64,000 nucleotides of DNA. Source: Tomocerus qinae (lineage: Eukaryota > Arthropoda > Collembola > Entomobryomorpha > Tomoceridae). Positions 1 to 15,000 of this stretch are shown here, one piece after another. The stretch covers positions 49,788,909 to 49,852,908 of the forward strand of contig CM034547.1 in NCBI GenBank assembly GCA_020055645.1. Direction: 5' to 3'. Position numbers and translations under genes: made by a program. A model generated the notes under the pieces. It worked only from the letters and a program-made list of their open reading frames with translations. It did not search any database and had not been told where the DNA came from. The number at the start of each line of letters is the position of its first letter. Position 1 is the stretch's first letter.

Positions 1-3000
1 TTTTTTGCTGTCAATCCCTGTCTTCTTAGTAGCTTGTTTATATATTTATAGATATATACATAATATATACCTGTCGGGTTGAAAGAGTAATATATATTGA
101 TAGAAGGCATCAAACCGCATTGACATCAAAGGCAGCAGGTTGCAGGTGGCCATAAATATTTGGATGCTTACATCTCTCACATTATATAGAAAGCAATATC
201 AAGTGAAAGGGTATTTCTGGCTTTTAATTCTATTAAATGGGATTTGCACAAAGAGCTGAGAAATTAAAATTAATGTTTAGCGATTTGACTTTGTCGACTC
301 GAAAACACACAAAGAAAGAAAGAAATATTGCCATGTTACTTTGCACTGTATTACTATTTCCACTTGTAGTCAACGTAATTTCACTTTGTAGCTTTGAAAC
401 GTAAGTAATGCATAACTCAGAGAGGAATGGTGTATATAACTATAAACGGTCGAAAAGGTATGTCTATAGGATTGAAGAGAGGAATAGTGTCTAATAGAAA
501 AAGTAATGGGAAACCATCTTAGGCCAGCAATACAATCCAATAAGTAAGCCCTAAAAGTTCTCAAATTGCTGAAGAACAAGACGGAAGGTTGAAACAAACG
601 CTCAATAAAAATTTGCACGGGAAGGAATGGCATCAATTGCTCGCACTAATAAAATGGAGAAAGTCCTCGCTGTGTCTCGGTGAAAGGGCAGAGTAGTACT
701 CGGTTGTGTTACAGATCCACACACAACAAAAAGTGCACTAAAGGGCTTTGAAGGAGTAATGTAATAGAAACGAATAGAATGCTACAATCTACTGTGTAAT
801 GCAATTGTACAAATTCCTACGGTTACAAGTAACTACATTGTGTCGCAATACGGCATTTGTACTCTCCTCTCCTCCCTCTTATCTCACTAAGGTATCGCTT
901 CCAACTTTTCAACTCTTTGCATTTATATTACGTCAGGGTAAAACGAAACCTGTGTTTCTTTTTTATACTCACTCACTTCAAACTATTGAGGATTTTTTAG
1001 ATAATCTCAGGAATCCTTACTAAATCATATAAATGGAATACACCAAAATTCAGCCAATCCTACTCTAAAAGTTATCGCTACTCACTCCTACGACTCTGCC
1101 TCCTTAAATACTTACTTATTCTCTAAATTCCACTATACACCTACACAATATCCACCTTTTATACATTTTACTACATGAAAACCCACACATTCAGATATTT
1201 CTAGGCATTTCTCTTTATTGCTTTCAGAACATTTGTGCAAATATTTCAGAATCAAGAATATTCATGCTTTAAGGGGTTCCATTTGCATTAATTTGACCTT
1301 CAGCTTTCTGGAATGGAATAAATCAAGTTTGAAATCATTTATTATCATCGCTCGTTTAGCAAATGCACAATCGATTGGACCTATGAAAAGTGTATTAAAC
1401 AACCATTGCGATTTAGTGAAGTTGCATTTGTGGGCTAGCACTATATATTAAATAGCCTATATAACTTTTACAATTTAACTTTTAAACGCGACACTCAATT
1501 ACACATTTTTGATATCGCATTGAGTATTAGCGTTATGAAAAATGTATAAGTATTTTGCAATGCATTATCAGGACATTACATTTCACATTAGTACACGCAA
1601 TAGTTTCTGAATGTGTTCAAGAAGGTAATACGATTGTGTAAGCACACTGTACTTTTATATTGTGTGTGACAGCAAAAGTTCTTTAACTTTTTTCGCATAG
1701 TGGTACTTGCCCTACAATTGCCGTTACTTTTTGAATTCATTTAAATATGTTTACATAAAATGTGGTTGAGGCTATTTTAGTGAGCAAATGTTTTCTGTTA
1801 CTGGATGGAGTGGTCTGACAAATAAACCCACGCAATTGCTTTATAAACAACTTTTAAACATTCATACATAACTATCGGTAGTCCAAGTCAAGGAACATTT
1901 GACAGAACATGCAAGGAGCTTAGTGTTGGTCATGTAAATGTGGAAAACTTTTATAGGTATAGTAAATGTTTGTATACGTTTTTGCTGTCATACTCCCTAA
2001 AAATCTAGGTAAACATGCAAATAAACATGCGATTTTTGTGGTCGTGCTATTTCTTATTTCGCAATTACATGGCCTAAATTAACTACAAAGTTTTCCGTGG
2101 AAATTTCAAACACGTTAAAAAAATTGAACCGACAATAAAACTAAATTAAGGTGTTGGATTAATTTCGTGAATGTTTGATCTAGAAAATAATCATTTTTAA
2201 AATTTACAAGCTCATTTAACTAGTGTACATAGCTTAGTTTGGAGTAAGTTGTAATTCAGAACAGACTTTTCCGTAAATTGATGAAATGTTCGCCTTTTGC
2301 CTCTGCTAAAGAATAGAAAGGAGTATTTTGTGGTGTGACTGGACTTGGACTGGTACCGTGACAATGAGTTGACTTATTATAGCGGAAAGTCGACGTAGCG
2401 TCAATTTATTGGATTTTTTGTTGTTCACAAACTCCCATATTTGTCACAAATGATTTCTTATGTTTCTCAAAGCAGTTGCCAACTCTCTGTCCGGCGAACT
2501 CGCAGATTTTTTTTCAGCTGAGAAAGTCAGAGAAAGAAAGCACATAAACCCTACAGTTGACTTGTAGTTTTAGTATTCCTCGCATTACACACAAAAGTAT
2601 GTAACTCTGTCCATGTCTTTTTCCAGCTGGAGAGCTAAGTTAACTTACTATAGATTCTATAGAGGAGGTTACCCAATACTTATTTACACTGTCTTCAAAC
2701 TGGCTTCGCTTCAATTCATGTCCCGATTTCATTGAAAAATATTTCACCTATAGGTACAAAACTACCAACGCAATTGTTTTAAATCACCGCAAAAATACTA
2801 CACAAGTAGTTATGCTCAAGTGTTTTTATATGAGTAATTTTTCATATTCCTTTTCTTGCACTTTCACCCACATATGTGATTTTTAAGGAAGTTTTTTGTT
2901 GTATATATGACAATAGGTATCCTTTAAGCTACTCTGATTACTCATTTTTGAACGATTACACCAACTAATTTCCTTCTACTTACTCAAGTTGAGTTGCTAT

Positions 3001-6000
3001 AAAACAAACTCAAGGTTCTATGTAATTTGATACTGTGGAAGTTTAGATTATGTAAAATTGTTTTGGGACTTTATTAAACTTTCCTCCAATCGTAATGAGT
3101 TTCAATGAATATTTAGTTTAAAACAAACATATGATAACCAAAAGGTGGTCATATCATAGTCATAACTTTTTCATTTTGCCGGGCGTTACTAAGATCTATA
3201 TCCCAAACAGTAATTTTTAATGCTGTCAATTCGTAACTTAAAGAACATGCGTCTATTCAGTATCACTATAAAACATCAATTAGCAGAATAATGTTCAAAG
3301 CAAAAATTCCATTTGTTCAATTATATCGTAACCTGAATATATTAAATCAGTATTATGCAGATGGATCAATGGATTTATATTTTTATTGTAACGAGTTTAT
3401 TTCTCGTTCTTTCAGATTTCCGTGTTCAGTGAGTTATCGTACTTACTAATTAGCAATCAATATTACATGCTATAGAAGGCATGAATAAAAACTTTAGCAA
3501 TAAATCGTACATTTTATTCTGGTGTGTTCTTTCTAGCTGTATGTACCAAGCGATTAGTTGAGGACAATAAATTATATGAGAGGAAATGTCGTAAACTAAG
3601 GCTTTTGCTTTGATTTCAGTTTATTATATTAGTGGCATAGAATTTTCGCATGATTATATCAGAGGTTGTGTACTCTGAAAGAATTTAGCGTAAGCAAATA
3701 ATCTCCAAAGTTTTTCATGAGATTACTTGCAGCTTAACTTGAAACTTTTTTCAGCATAATTTTTTAAACAATTGGGGTATCAGTGTTTTAGTGTACTTAG
3801 TAACAATACTTTTTTAGTTGAAAAGTCACATGTACATAAATCTTTTAAGACTAACTGCGAAATGGTGAAAAGAGGATTGAAGAAAACTATTAGTTCAAAC
3901 CATGTTAACCGTATCTTGGTGTGGATGATAAAATCAAAATCTATATTAACGATGGAAATAGTTATCACTATTATGATATCCTTATACTATTTTATTTCAT
4001 ATACGTTATACAGTTATTTGAAGAAGACTACTATATTAGTGAGTTGGTAATTTTTGAAGATATTGGTTTAGGAATTTGTTTAAACGACAATTGTGGTTAG
4101 GGAGGTTACCATTTTAGAATGGAATTTCTCATATTAGGTTTCTTGCTTTGTTAGTCTTGAAGCATGCTGCTGACAGTGCAGTAAGCACCTTAGGTGTGGT
4201 TGCTTGATGTAATGGGACGTAAACTATTTATCGATCTGAAATTGAGATTCCTGTAGCTAATTAAATCTAAATCAATTATAATCGTACACCAGGTACTTAC
4301 AGATACAGACTGGGTTTGTCAAATTAGAAATCTAGTCTAAATGGGCTGGAAGATATAGACTTTAGATTTTGTTCTACATTTACGTGCAAATTAAGCTCAA
4401 TATGCGAAGCGTAAACTTCAACGAATAGCTGAGTAAATAAAGTGCGCTATACTGCACATTTGGAAAACCTACTTAATGATCCTGCATAATTTAAATATTA
4501 GTTTTGAGTAAACAATATTTAGAGTTAATTACAAATATCCAAAGGCCTGAGTTTGCAATGTCTGTAAAAGAAGCTAAGTAATCAAAACATGTACATAGAT
4601 ACCTACATAGGTAAACACATAAGGCATCTATACTGTAGTATATAACGGGTATTTATTTACTCCGTTCTGTTACAGACATGTCTAACCATGCATACTATAG
4701 AGACACAGTTAATGATAGCCAACAAGTAAGTAAACAAAAGATCCTCTACTGATATATATTATATTAGGCAAAAGTTTGCCGAAAGGAATGATTCTGCTCA
4801 ATTTGCATCATTTACACATGCATAATTAAATAAATGACGCAAGCAGATTCCATCAACTTGATAAATCTATACCTTTTAAGTACTAGCTATACTGTAAAAT
4901 ATACATTGAAAGTTTTTAATGTTTCCATGCACAGGAAAGTTATGTAGGCTAAAGTGATCGTTCTATGTAACAAATATTGTTATATATAGTACATATATCA
5001 CAGTGTATTACATTAGAGTAAATAGTTACTCAAGCTATCATTTAAGTTTTCTTGAAATGTCCGTGAATTCACTAGCAATTAATTCTTACACAAATTCATT
5101 CTTACTTTAGGTTATTTGGATAACATTTTAATTTATTTGCGATTTATGTTTGGTAGTTCAAAGTTCAAATAAAAACTCCCACAAAATGTTTGGTAAGTGT
5201 GTTTCATAATGTCATTGTTTGTTTGTAGAAAGATATCAGAAATCAGGAGCGCTATAAAGAATTACAGAATAAACGAAATGTATTTAATAAATACTTCAAG
5301 TTCACCTGATTGTGTTGATAAACTTTTGTAACAAAACTTTGGACATATATAACGTGTCTAGCTAAAATTTGATTATTAAACTGTAGTATGGCTGTTATTT
5401 AAATTGAATTTCTTCGTATTCAATGTATTCATAATTTATAGTTTGTAATAGTAGTTTCAAAGTGAAAACTGGTGTCTGATATTGATATAGGTACTATATT
5501 CGATACTTCATTGTATTAGCATACGTGCCTAACTGCAGATTTATTTAGGAGAAAGTTGAGTAAACTAAATAGAACAGAGCAGCAGATGTCTTGTGGAGTT
5601 GGTTAGTTAGTAGTTTGTAATCTAGAATTCCACCTTATGACATACTTAACTTCAATACGAAATGTGATGGGAGCAGTCGATCACGAGAAAGTTGACTAAA
5701 GGAACTCAAAAGCTGACTGTGTAAGGAATGTCTGGGGAAATGGAAGTTTTGACTGATATGCATTATATTTGGTTGTTGTTATGTCGTACGGAGGCATTTC
5801 ATTTAGAGTATTTTAAAGACATTTCATTTGGGTATTTACAAGACAGAGCTACATTGTACGTGTTTTGTTTGTTGGCCGTTGAGTGAGTGAAAATAAATAA
5901 GAAAGCCTGACATTTCCGACCTACGGAGTAGTTGAGTCTTAAATGAAGGCTCTGTTGAGCAGACAGTTTTACTGACGGTTCTATTAAAGGGAAGGAAAGA

Positions 6001-9000
6001 TAGAGAGGAAAGGGAGTTCATCGAATAGCCAACCCATTTCTAGTCAGAGTCATAATGAAATTGACAAAGAGGCTTTCTCCTTTCATTTGTTATTGGCTTC
6101 TCGAGACTCCTTACTTCTGCAAATAGTCTAACCACTTCCATCTATTTCTTTACTAAAGATACATTCATTTCATTTTATGAAAAGACACTACTCTTTGCAT
6201 AAGTTTCTCTGACTCAGCACTGGCTGTGGGATACACACTTGTTTTCCCTGATTCAATGGTGAGAGGTGGAGATGCAAGGAAACAATTGGATTTTAGTTAT
6301 TTTGTCTTCAGCTCACTTGACACAATGCATAGTGCCACTTACCTATACCACCATTATCCATAGTCATAACCCTCTAACTTTGTGATTTGTAACTTAACCT
6401 CGTCCAACTCGCCTCACTCAGGACCCATGAAACTAATCTCTGCATTCTCTGAGGTTTCCTAACTATTCCAACACAATAGAAGAAAACACATCTGTTTCTT
6501 ACATACCTTCATACATTTACACTTATCTTACAAAATGCTTATGAACGCGATTATTATGGCTATACAACTTTCACATCAAAATTATTCCATTGAAATGGAT
6601 CTCGTTCCTGTTCTCAGAACTAAACATTGTCTTTCTATTTAGGTTAGGAATGCCATGAAAAGCCTTGATTCCCTCTTTATATCCGTAGTCAACATTATAA
6701 TGGGATATTATTAGATATTCTAATACTATGCTAATAAGTATATCCGGGCATATCCAGTTCCATTTATTTCACTCAACCCATATCATACCTCTTTTATTTC
6801 CTTTCATTCCAAAAGTTATACTATGTATATATACATTCATAACAATAACTCTAATCTAAGACTGTACTACACTCTATAAATATAGCATTATATAATAGTT
6901 AGGCAGTACTTCTGAAGAAGATCCTACATAGCTGTACTAACAAATATATACATAATAGTAATTCAATTTATTGCATTGGTAAGCAGAAGTAGATTTAAAA
7001 TGTGAAACCAAAGAAACTTTTGCTTGGCTTCTAATACTTAGCAATCAAATCGTACCACGATGAAACGGAGAAAATAATTATTAGCCAAGCAACTCTTTGA
7101 TTACCTCCTAATGAAATATTATCAATTTTAATGAGTCTGATATTAATTAATGTGATGCAGTGTGCACCCAAAATAAATGATATCTGTCTAAGTACATACG
7201 TTGTTAGTTTATTTGCACCAATTATGTTCGAAACGTAATTGAATCCGAAATGTAGCCAAAATTCAGTTAATTTTTACATTTCTAATGTAGTAGCCACACC
7301 CATAAGCATTATATCATTTCCTCTCAGTTCAAACATTTTTCAATTCATTGAAAAAGCAAATCTGCAACCGAAATTATCTTATTATGTCTTCAAAACACAA
7401 AATTATTTATATCTGTTCATTACTTTGGAACAATAGGTACATATTCTACAATTTTGTTAAAATTGTGTAAATGAGAGCAATGTGAATAATGTGAAAAATC
7501 TGGAGTGTAATAATTTCACAGTGTAGCCGAAATGATGTACGCACATTTTTCATTTGATAAGTAGGTATAATGTAGTATGATAAAGTATACAAAGTTGGAA
7601 ACTATTTCATTTTAATTTCCAATGTTCAAATCTCATGAAAGGTTGTGATATAAATGAGAAGTGGTCACTGTATGGTGACAATATGATGGCATCTTTTAGA
7701 GAACGGTTGTCTGCTGGTTATAATATTGTATGCACGTATGGCTATAACTATGGGCGTACGTAAGGTGAGCGTGAGTGAACTAACTGGCGACAATAAAGTA
7801 GAAGTTTTCAAATTCAGACAGAGGGAAACTGCGAATATTTGTAAGAGTAGTAAAGTTAAAGTCTCAATAGGCAGTTTCAGTGGACCATCTGCATTTACTC
7901 AAGTGATATGGCAAACGTGGATGCGGTGGTGTGAATGCATGCAATCTAAATCATTTGGATGGGAATAGTTTTGAGAATTCTTCTCTACAGCGATTAATCT
8001 GACTGAGTAATATTTAATGAATTTCCCCAAAATTTACGAGCTCTTTGTGTTTTTCTGAAAATAATTTATACTATTTGGATATTTGCTAAATGCAAAACTT
8101 TTACAAAATGCATCAAAATAATAGTTCTCTGTAAACTTGCGATTACCTTCTCTTTGGCATATTAGTTCATATGCATAGCTAATAAACATTAGCACATTTC
8201 AAACTAACATTGCATATTGCATGCCATCAAAGCCTTGTCAACAACGTCAAGCATTATAATTAAACATTTATGATCATATTAATTGCAAGGTTATGCAAGG
8301 TTTCATAATAATATTATAAAACCTTGCATAACTTATAGAATAGATTTCTTTCAGGAGGAAACCGTATGTCTTTGATCAGGAAACTACGTTTTAAACTTTG
8401 TTTGCAATGCCGTCATGATATGACTCGCTAAATAAAATACTTCATTAATTCAAAATCTTCTGAAGCGAAAAGTTTTTTAAGTTGAGGTGTTTACATTGAA
8501 TTCCAGTTTTATGGCTTTTCACTCGAGGGACCTTATGTGTTTATGCAACGTTTTAGTTTTTGAAAACAAGAATAATAGGGCTTATAAATAGCAAATCGGT
8601 GGTCTACAAAATGAGAACATTCCTCTGAAGTTTTACTCTGCCTGAGATAAAAAGGTTAGCTTAAAGATTCATACATTGCCTCACATAACAGAAATAATGA
8701 AACCCAAGGTCTATTACGTAGCGTCCTGAACTTCCCACTTATGGTAAGAAGTGTCTATCTTTATTGACAATTTACGTAATGCATTAGACATATGTTGTAA
8801 ACATATATGAAAACATTTTACTCTTGTTATATAATGCAATGCCGAATTTTTTGTGTCACGTAGCGTATTTTGGGAAATATTTAAGACTTCATCTTATTTC
8901 CTTAATTAGCTTTTGACTACATTCTGCTCACATGCACGGTTTAATAGATTACATATGAAAATTCTTATCAGACGAGTCTTTAAGGAATTCCAAGACAAAA

Positions 9001-12000
9001 TTAGTCATATCTTAGCATGTAGTATATGTAGCATTATATTGAAAGCACTTCCTATGAATGGAGTTATCATTAGTAGTTAGATGATAGAAATAGAAGTCGA
9101 GATAATGAAAGCACACTGGTGCAGATAAAATCGCGGTGAAACTCTTCGTTGTCCTGAAGTAGTAAGAACTGAGTTCCATTTCAATTCCCTTTCCTAATGA
9201 AATCTGTACTGAATACTCATGGTAAGGATACTGCTGCATCATGGCTATATACATACAATTGCATGTGTAGAGTTGTGCTTGAACTTATCTCTTTGTCATT
9301 TCCTTCTCATCATCGATTTTTGCGTTTACTTCTTGACTGCAGACGGCAAGACTGTGACTATACACACTCGCACAGTTAGAGATGTTTTCTTTTTTGCTCT
9401 GTCAATGCATCGTCTTCGCTCCTGCTTTCTCTCCTTACTTTCTCCATCACATCTTCACTTTCCTTAGGTTAGCACAATTTTTTCATAACTAAATATAGAT
9501 CTGTATAGACAGAGGAAGTCATGTACCAGGATGACGATATAAATGTATAACACGTGGCAGAGAACTATATACTCAACCTGGAAAATCTTTGAAACAAGTT
9601 TGCAGAAATGATAGTTGTTACTACTCTCAAAGATTTAAAGTAAAAAATGATTGATGTAGTATGCAAAGCAATGATTTCGTTAGCAAAAGATTCCTCTTTT
9701 TCGTAGAAGGTATTCAAGGACGATGTTTCTTTTTTAAAATATACTTTAATATTTAATTCAGTTTATGTAGATTCAAACTTGCAGATTTTGAAATATTAAA
9801 TCTACATTACAAATTATTTAAATAATTGCTAACATTTTTAATTCGTTTGGTCAGGGCCATTCTGTCAGGTCAGGTCAACGAATTAACATTGAAACTTTCT
9901 AATGCAACTGCAGTACTATGACACATAATGTTCCTAATGAAAATGTATATAAAAAACTTTATCACATGTATTTGAATATCTAATCTCTCCCTATTGTAAT
10001 ATTATAATAGTAAAGTAAAGTTTGTAGTACAAATGACTTCGAATAAAAAGTGCATTCAATGTAATCCATCTCTGCTGTCAAATATTTAATTTCGTTATAT
10101 AAAGTTGTTTCGTTTCCTTTTATTTCATTGCTAATGCTTAGACAGTCTTTTATGGCGAACATAGCTAGAATATAAAATTATTTACCATCCCATAATGTGC
10201 TGAGACTAAATACTTGTATTTTATCGTGTCAATTTTATTTTTTGCTTTTACTTTCAAGTGCATACAGAATTTTCGTATACTTTTTCAAGTTAAATGAGAT
10301 AGTAATCAGTAAGAAGGATAAGGGTAATCAAGTCATTCTCTAGTAATGGCCAATAGGTAGTTAAATATCTGTACTTAGTCCTTTTGTTCGTGATTTTATT
10401 GCGCAATTTAAGTGCATTGTACAGATACTATGCTAACTGAATTTAGCCCGAGTACCGATATTGAAGTGTCAAGACAAAAAAAAATAAATTATAGTATATA
10501 GTGTAGTTTGGAATGTGAGAAGTTGTATAGACTACTAGATTATGTCTATAAATATATGGATTCTAATGCAGTGATATATCTATAGACTAACTATTAGAAT
10601 AAGTAAATATAAAAAGGACGGAAATCTTTAGGATGAAAAAAAGAGTCTGGGATGGTAGAAGAGTTGTGAGTGACTACGTAGGAGCTGGGCTGTAATGGAA
10701 GAGATAAGACATGAACAGAACAGAAGTGAGGAAAAGGAAGAGATGTCGTTTCGTCTTCGAATACACTCAAGCTTATGTCTTAATGCAAAATTGAAAATAT
10801 TCTACATCCGCACGCTGTCGCACTCCCACTGCTTCCTCGGAATGTCTCTTGTTGAAATAAAATAAAATACGAACTCATATTTATATCTGCACAGCCTACT
10901 CTCGTACATCGCAGATTCCAACCATTCTTCTTTACGTTGTCAGCACCATCCAGATTTCCTTTTACATCTGATCATGACAATGTAAATGCAATTTTATTAA
11001 TAAAACTTTTCCTTCCCAAAATATGAGCACTATATAAAATGCGACACTTGAGTCAACAAAATATTGGCATCACAAAATTTCTAATTTTTCTCCTTCTTCA
11101 GCTGATGTGTTTAATGTACTACTACTCAACTATGTATGACGTAAAACATTGCACAGCTAAAGCTATTGACAAAGTACCTTTCAAACATTCCTTTGATTAT
11201 TTAGCTGCAAGATATTTACAACTAAAACTTCTTAAAACATGTTATTTAGAAAGAATTCTTAAGACAAAAACTTAATTCGAGTTTTTTGTCATGTAATTTT
11301 GCTTGAAATAAAATACCAAAGCAATTACATCACAATACAGAAATTGCATTGGAGGTAGTTGCATTTTACCCTGACTTTGTATCTGCCATCCAGAATGGGT
11401 GACATTATTAACGGAAATCAGAGTATCTCACGGGTTCCACTTTGTTTTCGTTGTTCTGCTGCTAGCAGAGTGATGTTAAGATGACGAACTGGTCCCAAGA
11501 TCCTCCTATCCTTGTATCACTTGACTAGAGCAAATTAATAATTTCCTTTTAGGGACAGTCAGATAACGTCAAGTTGACTGTCAAATCCAATAAGTACAAA
11601 TCATTTTTACGTCGCTACTACACGTGGAAGGCTCCTATTAAATATTTTCTACCGAACCAGGGGAGATTTAATACTGTTTACAGCTGAGTACTTCAGCATA
11701 TAATATTATTAACACTCCTACTCACTCCATACAGATTACAGTTTGTCAGGGTTATAAAAAGCAGACGCTAGTGATACCACATATAAATTACATTAGAACA
11801 TTTTTATATGTTCACGTGTAAATGTTATAGAGTTAAACCAAGCTGGGTGCATTCCTAATATTGGACGTGGTATGCGCAGTGGGTGCTATGTTTTGATCTT
11901 GTAAACTCAAGCAGCAACAGATTTGTAGTTGAATGAAATTGAAAATTCCAATTCAGCTGTCACATCGTATGACAACATTCCCATCTTCTGCCTATCGGTC

Positions 12001-15000
12001 CCACCATGTACTTCAAAGAAAGAAATCAGAAAAAAGTATCGCACAATGTTGACTGAACTCATCCGTAATATACCTTTACCCAATACCTTTTCATTTCATT
12101 TTTCATTCTATACTAACAGAAGACTAATTTAGATTTGGTTCAGTAATCTCGGATAGATTAATCTTCCTGAAAAAGTGTGCCACCATCATTCGAGAGAAAA
12201 GTCAAAAGATTGAGACAAATTGAAGTACACAGAGACTTTCAAGAAACCCATGCTTTCCTAGATACTTCAATAAGCTGTATTAAAGGATCTCCGCATCTGG
12301 ATTATTGACCTGGCCGAATTGAAAGTGCAGTATATAAAAACCTAAATAGTAATACTACTTTCCCTACGACTACGCAAATAATACAATTCTAAAAATAATA
12401 AATTCTACTTCAGTATAATTATGTGATGTGCTTCGTTGAATTAATATTGAGCTCTCTTTTATGAATGTTTACTACATGCGGTACAAAGTGTAACATACAA
12501 CTTTGTGTATTTAAAGAGAGTGTTTTCTTCTTACTCCCACCTTTCAATTCTAGAAATAATTGTACTAAAATCGGATTTTAATATTAGTGCTTCATAAATA
12601 AATAGTTTGGATGTTAGCGTTTGAACAAACTTTTAGGGCACATCTTGTGGGCGTCGTGGGCTGTGGGTATGGTTTGAGGAAAGTTGTTTCTTCAACATAC
12701 GTACCTATAAAATAGAAGTTTGTTAATTAAATAAGGAAATGATTTCATAATAATAACTTATATAATTTCGTAATGTAATCTTCAAAATAGCTGTCAGTCA
12801 GTCATAGTCATGTCTGATGGCAAGTTCTGCTTTTCAATAGCCTAGCCATAGCATTAATTTGTACATCATATTATTTTAGCATGATACCTGGTAATACTTA
12901 CCACCAAAAGATGTAAGGAAGGGCCTATGAACAAATCATCAATCGACTAAAAATCTACGTATACTATTTAAAGGTATGTAGGTTTTCTCTGGTTGATATG
13001 GATTGGATTGTTGCCTGTGTTCCCTTTACGAAAGGAAGTTAAAGGATTTCTAATTAAAGTTCTTTCATCCAAATAGGTGACACTTGTGAGAGGACTGTCG
13101 TTTTGGCGAAAATATTCCGCATAAAGTTTGGGGTTGGGCGCCTATGCTCAACTAGATATTTTAAAGTAGCTGTGCCTAGCAATGTAAAGCAGTAGCAGTA
13201 TGATTTGTTTTTAGATGATTCTTATCTAGAAAGTGTACGAGGTAACATTTCAAGCCAGTATTCATTTCGTTTGTAGCTCAGAGTCTGGAGTGAAAGTTTT
13301 CAAGGCTGTTGCTCGAGTAGCTCAAATGAAATTTTAATGAAGAATAGTACCTGCCTTGGATTCAGCTTCAAATTGCAAGCTTTCACTTTATACAAAGCGC
13401 AACGGGCAAAGCCATGATTTCGGTTTAATGAGTAGGTACTCGTAGGTTATGTAACTTATGTACATTATGCAGAAATGTAAAATTGCTTTATACAGTTGCA
13501 TAGAACGTGATTGCATAGGAAAGTACAAGTGGTTGCATTTGTTGAAACTCAGCAGCCTGTGCAAATGCCATGCTATCAAATCCTTATTCAAGCATTACTC
13601 AACTACGTTAAATATCACGCTGAACCTACATGCTTCTTAATCCTTATTTAAACAGAGTGCATTCTTTATGGGTGACAACTCATATAATTTCAAATTCAGG
13701 ATGTTTAATACATTTATTAATCTTTCTATTCACATCCTACAAACTTGCATAAACAAACTATGATCTTACAAAACCTTTGTATTATGTACACTTCCGATTT
13801 CAGAAATAAAATTATAATACACCAAGTTAAACTGATGAGAAAATGCACTCTGTCCTATTTTACAACCAGAAAATGGTATTAATTATTCATAGTTTGACTT
13901 GCATGTGTTCTGCAGGTGCAATTCATATAGCTACTACAGGATACTGCATTATCTGTTTTATTAAAGTTTCAAAGGACATGCAGAATAGAGACATTGAAAA
14001 ACACTTACAGTTGGGGGCTAGCGCATACCCATCTATTATGCAGAAGACTCTGAAGCAATTAACTTTCACTAGGGTTGGAAACTATTCACTATATATGGTT
14101 CCTCCAATATCTATCCAGAAATATTCGTACCTTATTCATTCATTCTAAATCTGATTCGCAATTTTGGATTTCGTGCGTTGTCTATATTTTGGAAAAACAG
14201 CATCATAAAACATTTTTAGAAAAGTTGCTAGTTTATGCTAAAAGATATAGCAATGGTCCCCAGTATCGGCCTATAGATTCAGATATTCTAATGATATAGG
14301 TATAATGTTGAATTGACCTTCAAAACAAACTCTACCTAACATACCAAATGTTACACATATCAAAGTAGGTTATCATTTACATCATTTCCTTTTTAGACCA
14401 GTTTCTCAGGTCAGTTCACCGTATACCATTGACAACGTAATGTGACCGAATTTCAATCTACAGAATCGATTTTGATAGGATGATGTCGTCGTAACAAAAA
14501 TCCGTGCAGTTAGGATATTGGGGAAAGTTCACAATGAAATATTTTGCAACCCTAGTGGAAGTTAATTGCCTTTGTGTCTTCTACATTATGGATGTGTATA
14601 AGCTTATGCCAAAAGTGGTTTCCAGTGTATCCGTACATTATGTTCTTTTATTCTTCGAACTAGTCGCTACAGACAGGTTGAAAAAAGTGCACATGACCAA
14701 TATGCATTACACTGCAATTTACGTGCTTCTATTGTACATTGTTCCGGATATTCGAAATGAAATCAATATTCAAACATTTACCGGTAGGAAAAGTAGGTTT
14801 TAATCAAAGGAGATATAAATCATTCAATGAGGTTCTGCAGGTACAAAATCGTTCAGGAAAAGTAGAGACGTGTAGAAGTAATTAAAACATAGTAGTGGTA
14901 ATGGCGAAAGATAATGGATGACAATGAGCCCGGGGAGATGGTAGTGTGCAAGTACGGTATTGCGGAAGAAAATATAAAAACTTGTTGGTTAGATGTGGGC

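Noticed and set aside
9850..9885. Repeated aggtca half-sites (gtcaggtcaggtcaac) resembling nuclear receptor elements
   Set aside because: Short and expected by chance in 64 kb; no supporting spacing or promoter context.
11929..12132. Possible missing upstream Ig exon
   Set aside because: No Ig Cys/Trp spacing and no phase-1 donor matching the exon at 17799.
14504..14803. 99-codon plus-strand open frame with hydrophobic stretches
   Set aside because: The hydrophobic look follows from AT-rich codons; no signal peptide layout or homology recognised.
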